NCBI GenBank assembly: GCA_965222105.1
Contig: CBDCTQ010000042.1
Location: 1-64,000, forward strand
Origin: CALGLS01 sp965222105
GTDB taxonomy: Bacteria; Bacteroidota; Bacteroidia; Chitinophagales; Saprospiraceae
Direction of reading: 5' to 3'
Length of the DNA stretch: 64,000 bases
The position numbers were made by a program, and so were the translations under genes. The stretch's first letter is position 1, and each line of letters starts with the position of its first letter. Below the pieces are notes generated by a model. The model saw only the letters and a list, made by a program, of their open reading frames with translations, was not told the DNA's origin and did no database searches. Shown here piece by piece: positions 43,701-50,848 of this stretch.

Positions 43701-44634
43701 TGTAGGCATTGGTGGTGAAAGCCGTACTGCCGATGGAAGCGACGGAGTGGTTGGCGTCGCCAACTTGTTTGCCGGTGCCCGATTCTATTTTGAGAAAATA
43801 ATAACTCTGGATGTCGTAGGTGTTGGTGACCCTGTTCAGGATATTTTCGTTTTCACTGTACTGCCATCGGTGTGGGCCCTGGGCGTAAAACAGTATAAAG
43901 TCGTCGGCATTGAATACGCCATCATTTCCACCGCTGATCCAGATGGCATTTTCTTCCAGGTCGTCGACCTGTTCGGCAATGACGGGTTCGGGCAGGGGGC
44001 CTCCTCCGTTGCCGTAAAGGCGGATTTGTGAGGGGTTGGTGTTGTCGATGTCAATACCGAGATCGTTTTTTAGAAAGTCGTGGGTTATTTTGTGTATTCC
44101 TTCTTCGCTGACGGCAATTTTGTAGATGTCTCCATCGCTTAATACGGAGTTGAAGGTGTATGTATCGCGGTTGGTAGCTTGAGGGAGGGGGGTGAAGGTG
44201 ACCCTTAGTTCGAAGGAGGTTATTCGTTCAAATTGGTTGGGCCCGGTTTTTCGAATGGGGAGGAAGCTGACTTTGCCGACGAAGTTTCGTCGTTCCTGTT
44301 CCACCCGTGTTTTGAAAACGATGTCGTCCTGAATGACCCAGTCGTCGCTGGAGGCTGGTTTGCCGAAAGACTCGTATTGGACGCTGACCAGTTCTACAGA
44401 CAGTTGGCCGTGGCTGTTGACCGGGAAGGCATCTCCAAAGTAGGGGAGAGTGGGGGTATGAGAGCCATGCACGGCTCCGTCGAAGGTCCATATTTCCAGT
44501 GGGTGGTTGCCGGTGGGGTTATGGACGATTGGGTTTTCCTGCCAAAGGAGGGTTTGGCGTATAGAAATGCTTTGAGCTGAACAAAAGGTGGATAAAAAGA
44601 GAAAGGTTAGGAAAAAAGATACAACTTTATTCAT
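40771..44634 (-). CDS. porU: T9SS sortase PorU (gingipain-type C25 cysteine peptidase)
   Basis: 1287 residues. Signal peptide 1-20. An N-terminal beta-rich region of about 500 residues precedes the C25 peptidase domain: LLLLGDGSFDARN, FPTDDYFSLL, IAVGRFPVRS, the catalytic His in MSYMGHGGGKG and the catalytic Cys in VTATCSFAG. The C-terminus carries the sorting-type beta domain (LNYPNPFTTCTNFQFEH, DGRDDYGDQLAKGVYVYKV), as in characterised PorU. It removes cargo sorting domains and links cargo to lipopolysaccharide at the cell surface. porV lies immediately downstream. Confidence 0.93.
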   Translation of the reverse strand: MNKVVSFFLTFLFLSTFCSAQSISIRQTLLWQENPIVHNPTGNHPLEIWTFDGAVHGSHTPTLPYFGDAFPVNSHGQLSVELVSVQYESFGKPASSDDWVIQDDIVFKTRVEQERRNFVGKVSFLPIRKTGPNQFERITSFELRVTFTPLPQATNRDTYTFNSVLSDGDIYKIAVSEEGIHKITHDFLKNDLGIDIDNTNPSQIRLYGNGGGPLPEPVIAEQVDDLEENAIWISGGNDGVFNADDFILFYAQGPHRWQYSENENILNRVTNTYDIQSYYFLKIESGTGKQVGDANHSVASIGSTAFTTNAYTDLIRLEDERYNLLFESPNSQGSGQMWWGDAFNPLRTRNYDFDLPGLLTNEPSNIKVSMVARGANSSTYKVMVSGQTYISGQMGNVNTSNPEGTYAKAAVMTHNFQPTQSTLSVAIEYPSVGDGTNTAWLDYIQLNARRSLQLVGGQVIFRDLRSLDHPSTKYEIGGANASTQIWDITNPLAAKAITGANLSGNTLRFGAASDELKTFVAFNPSNSFPSPVVIGEKLENQNYHGINNVDMVIVYYSEFLSAAQLLAQHRADYSDLTIELVDIDKLFNEFSSGAKDPTAIRDFAHMLFTRSDQFKHLLLLGDGSFDARNIYGTGKDFIPVYETRNSLNPISSFPTDDYFSLLTDDDGGNINSGLMDIAVGRFPVRSLEEANAVVNKIIHYDTSKDVLGDWRNRVSYIADDEDSNRHITDSDIVSNRVEGEHPIVNVGKIYFDAFQQVPTSGGARYPEVQEAINRDMFKGLLVMSYMGHGGGKGWAQERVLTNADIASWNNFDHMPLLVTATCSFAGYDEATFTSAGEQVFLNPNGGAIALFTTTRAVFTNSNRELNIAVFDTLLDITNSYRPSMGEILRVAKNQCQNCSTENSRKFIMLGDPSQHLAIPELNVLTTSVNGNPVGSGLTDTIRALQTVTIEGVVADNNGSVLTDFNGIVYPTIYDKKVTVTTLGQDAGSRPTFDFQLQRNIIFKGRATVTNGVFSFTFVVPKDINYAYDKGKISYYAENGTQVDARGYYDGIVIGGTDPNGIQDDKGPLVEVFMNTEEFVSGGLTDPNPTLLVKLSDDHGINVVGNSIGHDLTGILDQNTQNTYILNDFYEAEIDDHTKGTVRYPLFNIAEGHHQIKVTAWDVANNSADGFTDFVVANGEEAALDHVLNYPNPFTTCTNFQFEHNMAGQTLDVQVQIFTVSGKLAKTIHTQIDANGYRVTDIKWDGRDDYGDQLAKGVYVYKVKVNSLSDPSGQTRGESDFEKLVILK

Positions 44635-45010
44635 AATTTGTGAAGTTTTCTACACAACAGGAATTAGGAAAGGCCTGTTGGCAATTTTTGGAAGTTTTTT
44701 GCCGTTCCCGGAATTGTTATAGAAACGTTAATTGAAAACGGGTATTGTTCGGTATTTAGGCAAACTGTCGGCTATTTTTACTAATTTAACAGTTGCTGAT
44801 ATGCTGATGCTTGCCATGAAGGCGTAGCGATAGCGGAGTCCCCCGTATCAAGTCCGGGGCAGGCTTTCATGGTACTGATGCTGAAACGAGTTCGGGACAA
44901 GTTTTACCTTCACGTTTATTTTGAGGCAAGACACAGTTTAAATCGTGAATTATGTATTCTGTTTCTGTTACCTTCAAATTGAGAAGTTGGTAATAAATAA
45001 ACAAAAGTCA
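44635..45010. other. Divergent intergenic region between porU and porP
   Basis: 376 bases with divergent start signals. It contains the R2 palindrome at 44814-44872 set into a short TGCTGAT array (44793-44810), and a TTCGGGAC half-palindrome near 44890. No strong TAnnTTTG match was found for either gene. Confidence 0.5.
44793..44885. repeat. R2 palindromic element within a TGCTGAT octamer tract
   Basis: The element CCATGAAGGCGTAGCGATAG to CAGGCTTTCATGG covers 44814-44872. GCTGATATGCTGATGCT lies on its left and ACTGATGCTGA on its right, so it appears to have landed inside an octamer tract. The inner part has CCCCGTATCAAGTCCGGGG. Confidence 0.7.
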
Positions 45011-46012
45011 ATGACCAGACAAATTCTACTGTTCTTTTTCCTTTTTGGCGGCGCCTTGTCCATGCATACAGAAGCGCAGGACCCAATATACAGCCAATAC
45101 TATGCGGCTCCTTTGCAAACCAATCCGGCCTTTGCGGGAAATGGATATGCTCCGTTTTTTGCGCTGAATTACCGCAACCAATGGCCCGGATTGAATGCCT
45201 ACCAGACCTATACGGCGTCATACGATCAGTATCTCGATTATCTCAACAGTGGCGTTGGCGTTATGTTGCAGGGAGACGATGCGGGGCAGGGAATTATTCG
45301 CACCATAAAGGTCAGTGGTATCTATTCTTACCGGCTGAGGGTGACAGAGGGTATGTTTGTCAAATTGGGGGCAGAGGCAAGTGTGGTTCAGGCGCGGCTC
45401 GACTGGGAGAAACTCCTCTTTCTCGATCAGATTGACATCGAAAATGGCCCCATCGCTCCCGGCGGCGGCAAATACCCATCCAATGAAGCGGAACCTGAAA
45501 ATCTGACCAATACTTATCTGGATATGTCGGCAGGTGTCCTCGCTTACAGCAAATTCATCTATGGCGGTGTGGCCATCAAACATCTCAATACGCCGGACGA
45601 ATCATTCCTGCATGTCAACGACAACCTCAACGGAGGGCTACCCTTGCGTTATTCCTTTCACGTGGGAGGGGAGATCCCCCTCTTTGAGAGCAATAATAAC
45701 GGGCCGTCGGCGTTTTTATCTCCAAACGTACTGTGGGTCCGGCAGGGTGATTTTGGCCAATGGAATGTGGGGATGTATGCCGGCCTGGGGATGATCTATG
45801 CCGGTGCCTGGTACCGACACGCTCGCACCACTTCGGATGCCGCCATTTTCCTGATAGGATGGCAAAAAGGTCTCTTCAAAGTGGGATACAGCTACGATAT
45901 GACCCTCTCCAACCTGAGGAGCGAGTCGGGAGGTGCCCACGAAATTTCGTTGGGTATCCGACTGCGAGAACCGGATATCGACTTTAACGATTGTCTCCAA
46001 CTGTTCAGATAA
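45011..46012 (+). CDS. porP: PorP/SprF-family T9SS outer-membrane protein
   Basis: 333 residues from the ATG at 45011, chosen for its signal peptide (RQILLFFFLFGGALS). The mature start QDPIYSQYYAAPLQTNPAFAG is the family hallmark, followed by YRNQWPGLNAYQTYTASYDQYL and the beta-strand series ending in SLGIRLREP. PorP/SprF proteins are outer-membrane barrels linked to the T9SS and often coded next to GldK/PorK, as here (196 bases upstream of gldK). Several paralogues per genome are common, so the exact porP role is inferred from its neighbour. Confidence 0.88.
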   Translation: MTRQILLFFFLFGGALSMHTEAQDPIYSQYYAAPLQTNPAFAGNGYAPFFALNYRNQWPGLNAYQTYTASYDQYLDYLNSGVGVMLQGDDAGQGIIRTIKVSGIYSYRLRVTEGMFVKLGAEASVVQARLDWEKLLFLDQIDIENGPIAPGGGKYPSNEAEPENLTNTYLDMSAGVLAYSKFIYGGVAIKHLNTPDESFLHVNDNLNGGLPLRYSFHVGGEIPLFESNNNGPSAFLSPNVLWVRQGDFGQWNVGMYAGLGMIYAGAWYRHARTTSDAAIFLIGWQKGLFKVGYSYDMTLSNLRSESGGAHEISLGIRLREPDIDFNDCLQLFR

Positions 46013-46167
46013 ACAACCCTTTTCACACTAAAACCAGAACATTACCAGTCAAAAAATCGGGATCAATGCATAAATGGTCCGATATTTTCTGTAGGTTAAA
46101 AATTATTTTTGCCTCAAATTGTACATTATCTGACCCCAGCGGCTGCTATTTTCTTTTTTTATTTACA

Positions 46168-46175
46168 TATATTTG
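46168..46175 (+). promoter_or_regulatory. -7 element before gldK
   Basis: TATATTTG matches TAnnTTTG and places the transcription start near 46182, 27 bases before the ATG at 46209. gldK therefore need not depend on the porP transcript. Confidence 0.6.
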
Positions 46176-46208
46176 TCGGTCTTAAATCAAAAAAACAAAG
46201 TTAGTACG

Positions 46209-47711
46209 ATGAAAAAACTGCTGAAGCTAGTTTCTGTAATTTGCCTTTTTGCCTTCTTGCTCTCCTCTTGTGGCAAGAAAGAGCGTTCGGCCACCACCGG
46301 CTGGAAATACAACGACCAGAAATGGGGCGGTTTCGAGAAATTGAACTACGAGGGGCAAGCTACTGGTCCAAACCTGGTCCTTATTGAAGGTGGTACCTTT
46401 ACGATGGGCTACACCGAACAGGATGTGACCTACGATTGGCACTCCATCCCCCGAAGAGTTACCGTTTCTTCCTTTTACATGGATGAAACAGAGGTAGCCA
46501 ACATCGATTACAAAGAATACCTTTACTGGATCGACCGGGTGTTTAACGAATCCTACCCCGAAGTTTTCCTGAACGCCCTGCCCGATACACTGGTCTGGCG
46601 CGAAGAGCTCGCCTACAACGAACCTTTCGTAGAAACTTATTTCCGCCACCCGTCTTACGACAATTATCCCGTAGTAGGGGTCAACTGGCTTCAGGCCAAC
46701 GAATACTGTAAGTGGCGTACCGACCGGGTCAACGAGATGATCCTCATTGAAAGAGGCATCCTCAACCCCAACCCCGAACAAAAAGACGAAGACAACTTCA
46801 ATACCGAGTCCTATCTCGTGGGGCAATATCAGGGCGATGTGCGCAAAAACCTTAAAGACATGCGTACCGGTGGCGAGCGGTCTGTCCGCTTTGAGGATGG
46901 TATTCTGCTGCCTTCCTATCGGCTGCCTACCGAGGCCGAATGGGAATATGCTGCACTCGCATTGGTGGGCAAACAGGTATCCGCCAAAGACGAACGCATA
47001 TCCGACAGGCGACTCTACCCCTGGGATGGCAACACCGTGCGATTCCAAAAAAGAAATAAATACCAGGGCGCTATTCTGGCCAACTTCAAAAAAGCGCGTG
47101 GCGACTACATGGGTATGGCCGGCAAGTTGAACGACAATGCCCATATCCCATCGCCGGTAACCGCTTATATGCCCAACGATTTTGGACTGTTCAACATGGC
47201 CGGCAACGTCAACGAATGGACGATGGACCTCTACCGACCCCTAACCAGCCAAACCCTTAAAGATGTCGAAAACCACGACCTCAATCCCTACCGGGGTGGT
47301 AAATTCCAAACCAAGGTATTGGACGAAAACGGGCGCCCCGTCGAAAAAGACAGCCTCGGCCGCGTCAGATACCGATATGTAGAAGACGATGAGGTGGCCA
47401 CCCGCGAAAACTACAAGCGCGGTCAGGTATACAACTACCTCGATGGCGACAAAGAATCTTTTGTACTCTACGACTACGGAAAAACCTCACTGATCAGCGA
47501 CAAGTCGCGCGTCATCAAAGGTGGCTCCTGGGCCGACAGGGCCTACTGGATGTCGCCGGGCTCCCGTCGATTTAAAGAAGAAGATAAGTCTGACCGCACC
47601 ATCGGTTTCCGCTGCGCCATGACCCGTACCGGTGGCCCTACTGGCAACGACGACAGCGGCGGCAACAACTTCAAAGTCAAACGAAAAAAACAAAAAAGAC
47701 GGTATAAGTAA
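46209..47711 (+). CDS. gldK: T9SS ring lipoprotein GldK (PorK)
   Basis: 500 residues. Lipoprotein signal peptide with lipobox LLSSC (Cys21). The rest is a formylglycine-generating-enzyme-like (SUMF1) domain: LVLIEGGTFTMGYTEQD, SFYMDETEVANIDYKEYL, YPVVGVNWLQANEYCKWR, RLPTEAEWEYAA and the terminal KGGSWADRAYWMSPGSRR ... IGFRCA. In GldK this fold is structural, forming the periplasmic ring with GldN. The basic tail (KVKRKKQKRRYK) is notable. gldL, gldM and gldN do not follow; murF does, while gldN lies at the far left of the window. Confidence 0.92.
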   Translation: MKKLLKLVSVICLFAFLLSSCGKKERSATTGWKYNDQKWGGFEKLNYEGQATGPNLVLIEGGTFTMGYTEQDVTYDWHSIPRRVTVSSFYMDETEVANIDYKEYLYWIDRVFNESYPEVFLNALPDTLVWREELAYNEPFVETYFRHPSYDNYPVVGVNWLQANEYCKWRTDRVNEMILIERGILNPNPEQKDEDNFNTESYLVGQYQGDVRKNLKDMRTGGERSVRFEDGILLPSYRLPTEAEWEYAALALVGKQVSAKDERISDRRLYPWDGNTVRFQKRNKYQGAILANFKKARGDYMGMAGKLNDNAHIPSPVTAYMPNDFGLFNMAGNVNEWTMDLYRPLTSQTLKDVENHDLNPYRGGKFQTKVLDENGRPVEKDSLGRVRYRYVEDDEVATRENYKRGQVYNYLDGDKESFVLYDYGKTSLISDKSRVIKGGSWADRAYWMSPGSRRFKEEDKSDRTIGFRCAMTRTGGPTGNDDSGGNNFKVKRKKQKRRYK

Positions 47712-47748
47712 AGGTCGATTGAAACAGACTGCCTACTTCCCGGCTTTT

Positions 47749-47789
47749 AAAAAGTCTCTGCATAATCCAATGTGTAGAGACTTTTTTTG
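47749..47789 (+). terminator. Intrinsic terminator after gldK
   Basis: AAAAGTCTCTGCA and TGTGTAGAGACTTTTTTT form a stem with a closing TGCA...TG extension and a seven-T run, about 40 bases after the gldK stop. murF starts 26 bases later, so its promoter must overlap or lie within this region. Confidence 0.75.
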
Positions 47790-47814
47790 TACCTTCCCGA
47801 TAACAGATATTAAC

Positions 47815-49128
47815 ATGATCCAAACAACGGTCTTATACGATATTTACCGTCAGCACCGGACGGTGATAACCGACAGTAGAAAAACCGAACCGGGATGTCT
47901 TTTTTTTGCATTGAAAGGCCCTCGTTTCAATGGCAATGAATTTGCGCTCCAAGCGCTGGAATCGGGAGCAGCTTATGCGGTGATCGACGAAGATAAATAC
48001 CGTGTTGACGACCGGTTTCTGTTGGTGGAAGATGTCCTGACAGCTCTCCAAAATCTGGCACATCACCACCGGCAACAACTGAATACACCCGTTCTGGCCA
48101 TAACCGGCAGCAATGGCAAAACGACGACCAAAGAACTCGTAAATGCGGTGTTGAGCAGTCATTACAAAACACACTGCACACGAGGCAATTTCAACAACCA
48201 TATCGGCGTGCCGCTCACCTTGCTGGCCGTGCCCGATGAGGTGGAAATAGTCGTCGTTGAAATGGGGGCCAACCACCTGGGAGAAATAGCTGCTCTTTGT
48301 CAAGTAGCCCTGCCCACCCACGGCCTGATCACCAACATAGGCAAGGCGCACCTCGAAGGGTTCGGAGATTTGGAAGGGGTTAAGAAAGGAAAGTCGGAAT
48401 TGTATCGGTTCCTGGCCGACAACGGAGGGATGGCATTTGTCAATGGGGAAGAATCCTTTTTGAACGAATTGTCTGGGGCAGTGAAGTACCGATTGATTTA
48501 TGGCAGAGAATCCAACAGTATGTACCCGGAGGAATACGTCGTTCGGCTTGTATCGACCAACCCGTTTGTTAAAGCGAGCTTTGCGGATGAAGACCAGCCT
48601 GATATCCAGATTGAGAGCCACCTGGTAGGCGAATACAATTTTAACAATATAATGACGGCGGTGGTGATCGGCCTGTATTTTAAAGTACCGGGGCATCAGA
48701 TCAAAGCGGCGATTGAAAATTACCAGCCTCAAAACAACCGCTCCCAATTGACAACGGTCGGTACCAATACTTTCCTGATGGACGCCTACAATGCCAATCC
48801 CGACAGCATGAAAAACGCTTTGCTGAACTTTGCCGGGATGTCGCCAGATCGCAAAATTGCCATTTTGGGAGACATGCTCGAACTCGGCGACCACTCCCAC
48901 AGTGAGCACCAGCGAATGGTCGATTTGGTACAGGAGCTATCTCTGCCGGAGGTGTGGTTGGTGGGTACCGCTTTCGCTAAAACGGATTTTCCGAAAGGTG
49001 CTTTCCGACAGTTCGACGATGTGGGTAAGGTCCAGGATTGGTTGAGGCGCCATCCGCTATCCGATACGCTTTTTTTGTTGAAGGGGTCGAGGGGATGTCA
49101 ACTGGAGAAGATTTTGAATGGTGGTTGA
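47815..49128 (+). CDS. murF: UDP-N-acetylmuramoyl-tripeptide--D-alanyl-D-alanine ligase MurF
   Basis: 437 residues from the ATG at 47815; the longer frame reaches back into gldK and is not used. It adds D-Ala-D-Ala to the peptidoglycan precursor. Mur ligase features: N-terminal substrate domain (TDSRKTEPGCLFFALKG), ATP-binding AITGSNGKTTTKELV, RGNFNNHIGVPLTLL, EMGANHLGEIAALC, and the C-terminal domain DAYNANPDSMKNAL with ILGDMLELGDHS, specific to MurF. It stands outside the dcw cluster, next to gldK. Confidence 0.95.
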   Translation: MIQTTVLYDIYRQHRTVITDSRKTEPGCLFFALKGPRFNGNEFALQALESGAAYAVIDEDKYRVDDRFLLVEDVLTALQNLAHHHRQQLNTPVLAITGSNGKTTTKELVNAVLSSHYKTHCTRGNFNNHIGVPLTLLAVPDEVEIVVVEMGANHLGEIAALCQVALPTHGLITNIGKAHLEGFGDLEGVKKGKSELYRFLADNGGMAFVNGEESFLNELSGAVKYRLIYGRESNSMYPEEYVVRLVSTNPFVKASFADEDQPDIQIESHLVGEYNFNNIMTAVVIGLYFKVPGHQIKAAIENYQPQNNRSQLTTVGTNTFLMDAYNANPDSMKNALLNFAGMSPDRKIAILGDMLELGDHSHSEHQRMVDLVQELSLPEVWLVGTAFAKTDFPKGAFRQFDDVGKVQDWLRRHPLSDTLFLLKGSRGCQLEKILNGG

Positions 49129-49285
49129 GATCGCTGCGCTGTCGGAGGTCGGACCGCGTTGCTGTCAAAGGTCCCGCTCGTCGAAGTCTGTGACTTCGAT
49201 GCCTCTGCTGTCAGAGGTCGGACCACCTTTGCTCGCGTTAGGTACGTTAGAGGGAAGTCTGACCTCTGACTTCTCACTTCTCACC
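49129..49285. repeat. Palindrome-rich spacer after murF
   Basis: Two copies of a GAGGTCGGACC-type motif (about 49146-49156 and 49215-49225) surround CGAAGTCTGTGACTTCG (near 49180-49200), which can form a hairpin. A related CGAAGTCAGAGACTTCG occurs at about 54800. There is no gene. Confidence 0.5.
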
Positions 49286-50401
49286 TCAAAACCGTTTAAA
49301 AGCGTTGAGCAGTCGTTCTGGAATTTCTTCCTGGCAGGTCAGTTTGTAATCGGAGTAGGAGCAGGGGATGAGGTAGTGTCGCTGGTGTTTTTTTCGGGTT
49401 TTTACGGGTACCTGTATCCACCATCTGCCTGATTTGCGGCTTTTCCAGAAGGTAAAAGGTTGTTGTAATTGTTTTGTTTGTACGAGGTATTCTACCAAGT
49501 CATGGGAACTGACGGGGTAGTCTCCTTTTCGGTTGCAGAATCCTTCGATGAAGTACCAGATCATTTGGGCGATTAGTTGGGCGGTTTGGTGGTTGGTATC
49601 GTTGGAGGGATGGTGGCCGTAGATGCCGAAGGATCTCAATTTGTCGCTCATACCGGCGTACCGACAGAGCTGACAGGCTTCTTCTGAGAATAAGCCGCTG
49701 GGGGTGGGCGACAATTGCCCGGGCGCTTCAGACTGTTTGAGCGCTGCGAGATTAAAGCCGAGCAAATCGGCATCGCGGATGAGGGGCTCTGTAATTTCGA
49801 GGTTGTGTCGTAGTTGTCCGAGTCGGCAAAAATCGAAAGTTGAACCGGTAGTCAGCGTGTTGATGGTCTCAGAGAGGTAGTGGGCCTGACAACCGATAAG
49901 GTCTAGATGGAAGAGGGTGGGGTGTTTCAGCCGTAGCAATTCATTGAAGGGGTAATGCTTAGAGGTGGGTTTTTCTGTTGGGTCGAGGCGTAGTTTTTCA
50001 TCGATTATGGCCAGGTTGACGAGTTTTTGGTAAGTTTTATGGGCTTTAAACTGGGAGAGGAGGAGGTTTTCATTGTCGCCGATCAGGACAGGGAAAATGT
50101 TGCTGTCGATCAATTCTTTTACGATGGGGATGAGATTGGCAGTTTTATTGTTGCGAATGTTGCCTAGATCAGCTACAAAAAGCCTTTTGAAAGGAAAGCT
50201 GAGAGTATACAGGGCTGACCTTACGGCGTTGGCTTGCTGATCGCCTATTCCAATGAGGGCGATTTGGGTTCTGGTGAGTTTGGGAAATTTACGTCTGAAG
50301 ACAGCGATTTCTTCCCCAAATTCGTAAGATGGATGACCGCTATCGGATCGTTTTATGGTATCGGGAACGGGGGTAAGCCAGTTTTGCAACATGTATTTCA
50401 A
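49286..50401 (-). CDS. Ureohydrolase (arginase/formimidoylglutamase) fold protein with lost metal sites
   Basis: 371 residues. The fold is recognisable from IALIGIGD near residue 48, FPVLIGDNE, NLAIIDEKLRLDP, LFHLDLIGCQ, and the C-terminal GLFSEEACQLCRYAGMSDKLRSFGIYGHHP. At the catalytic positions, GGDHS reads IGDNE (His to Asn), DAHxD reads DEKLR (His to Lys, Asp to Arg), and SxDxDxxDP reads IRDADLLGF, keeping only the Asp pair. It is therefore unlikely to bind two Mn2+ ions or hydrolyse guanidino compounds. Such proteins are annotated as formimidoylglutamase in many Bacteroidota. A binding or regulatory role is more likely; the ligand is unknown. Confidence 0.75.
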   Translation of the reverse strand: MKYMLQNWLTPVPDTIKRSDSGHPSYEFGEEIAVFRRKFPKLTRTQIALIGIGDQQANAVRSALYTLSFPFKRLFVADLGNIRNNKTANLIPIVKELIDSNIFPVLIGDNENLLLSQFKAHKTYQKLVNLAIIDEKLRLDPTEKPTSKHYPFNELLRLKHPTLFHLDLIGCQAHYLSETINTLTTGSTFDFCRLGQLRHNLEITEPLIRDADLLGFNLAALKQSEAPGQLSPTPSGLFSEEACQLCRYAGMSDKLRSFGIYGHHPSNDTNHQTAQLIAQMIWYFIEGFCNRKGDYPVSSHDLVEYLVQTKQLQQPFTFWKSRKSGRWWIQVPVKTRKKHQRHYLIPCSYSDYKLTCQEEIPERLLNAFKRF

Positions 50402-50672
50402 AAAAATTTGTGCAAAACTAAGAGAAATAGTGGCTATTTCTTTGAAAAAGAGCGAAACATTTGTCAGGATAACAGCGTATCATCCTCCAATCTGTAACGA
50501 CAGAGTTGTAACTGATCCTGTAATTGACATAATATGAAAGGCTCTAACAACAGCACTGCAATTTTGGTGTTGTACCCCGATTGGGCCTTGTCTTTTTACT
50601 GCTGTTCTGAAAGCAAGCCCTTATGCAAGAATGCTTCGATCGGGAGGTGAGTAGAATGAGAGGCAAAATGCG

Positions 50673-50691
50673 TGAAAACCCCTGGTTTTCA
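50673..50691. promoter_or_regulatory. Perfect 8-bp-arm inverted repeat (possible operator) upstream of the OmpA gene
   Basis: TGAAAACC, CCT, GGTTTTCA. It lies about 60 bases upstream of the -33 element, a position suited to an activator of the LuxR or similar dimeric type. The binding protein is unknown. Confidence 0.5.
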
Positions 50692-50749
50692 GTGGAAAAC
50701 GAATGGTGTTTAAACGTTAGTTTTGGAATGGAAAAAATGGTCTAAATTA

Positions 50750-50780
50750 TTTGAGACCTTAGAAAAAAAAGATACATTTG
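50750..50780 (+). promoter_or_regulatory. Promoter of the OmpA-family gene
   Basis: TTTG at 50750-50753 and TACATTTG at 50773-50780, 19 bases apart, match the consensus closely. The leader is about 65 nt. Confidence 0.8.
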
Positions 50781-50848
50781 CAAATCAGTTATTGATTATT
50801 ATGCCCAAGTGGCATCACCTATTTGTTAATTCATCAAAGTAAAACCCT

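Larger units (their letters stand above)
50402..50848. other. Intergenic region upstream of the OmpA-family gene
   Basis: 447 bases between divergent genes. It holds an inverted repeat at 50673-50691 and a strong promoter at 50750-50780. No credible coding frame was found. Confidence 0.55.

Noticed and set aside
47632..47814. Longer N-terminus of MurF
   Set aside because: It would overlap the gldK coding region and cross a terminator; the family start is MIQTTVLYD-like.
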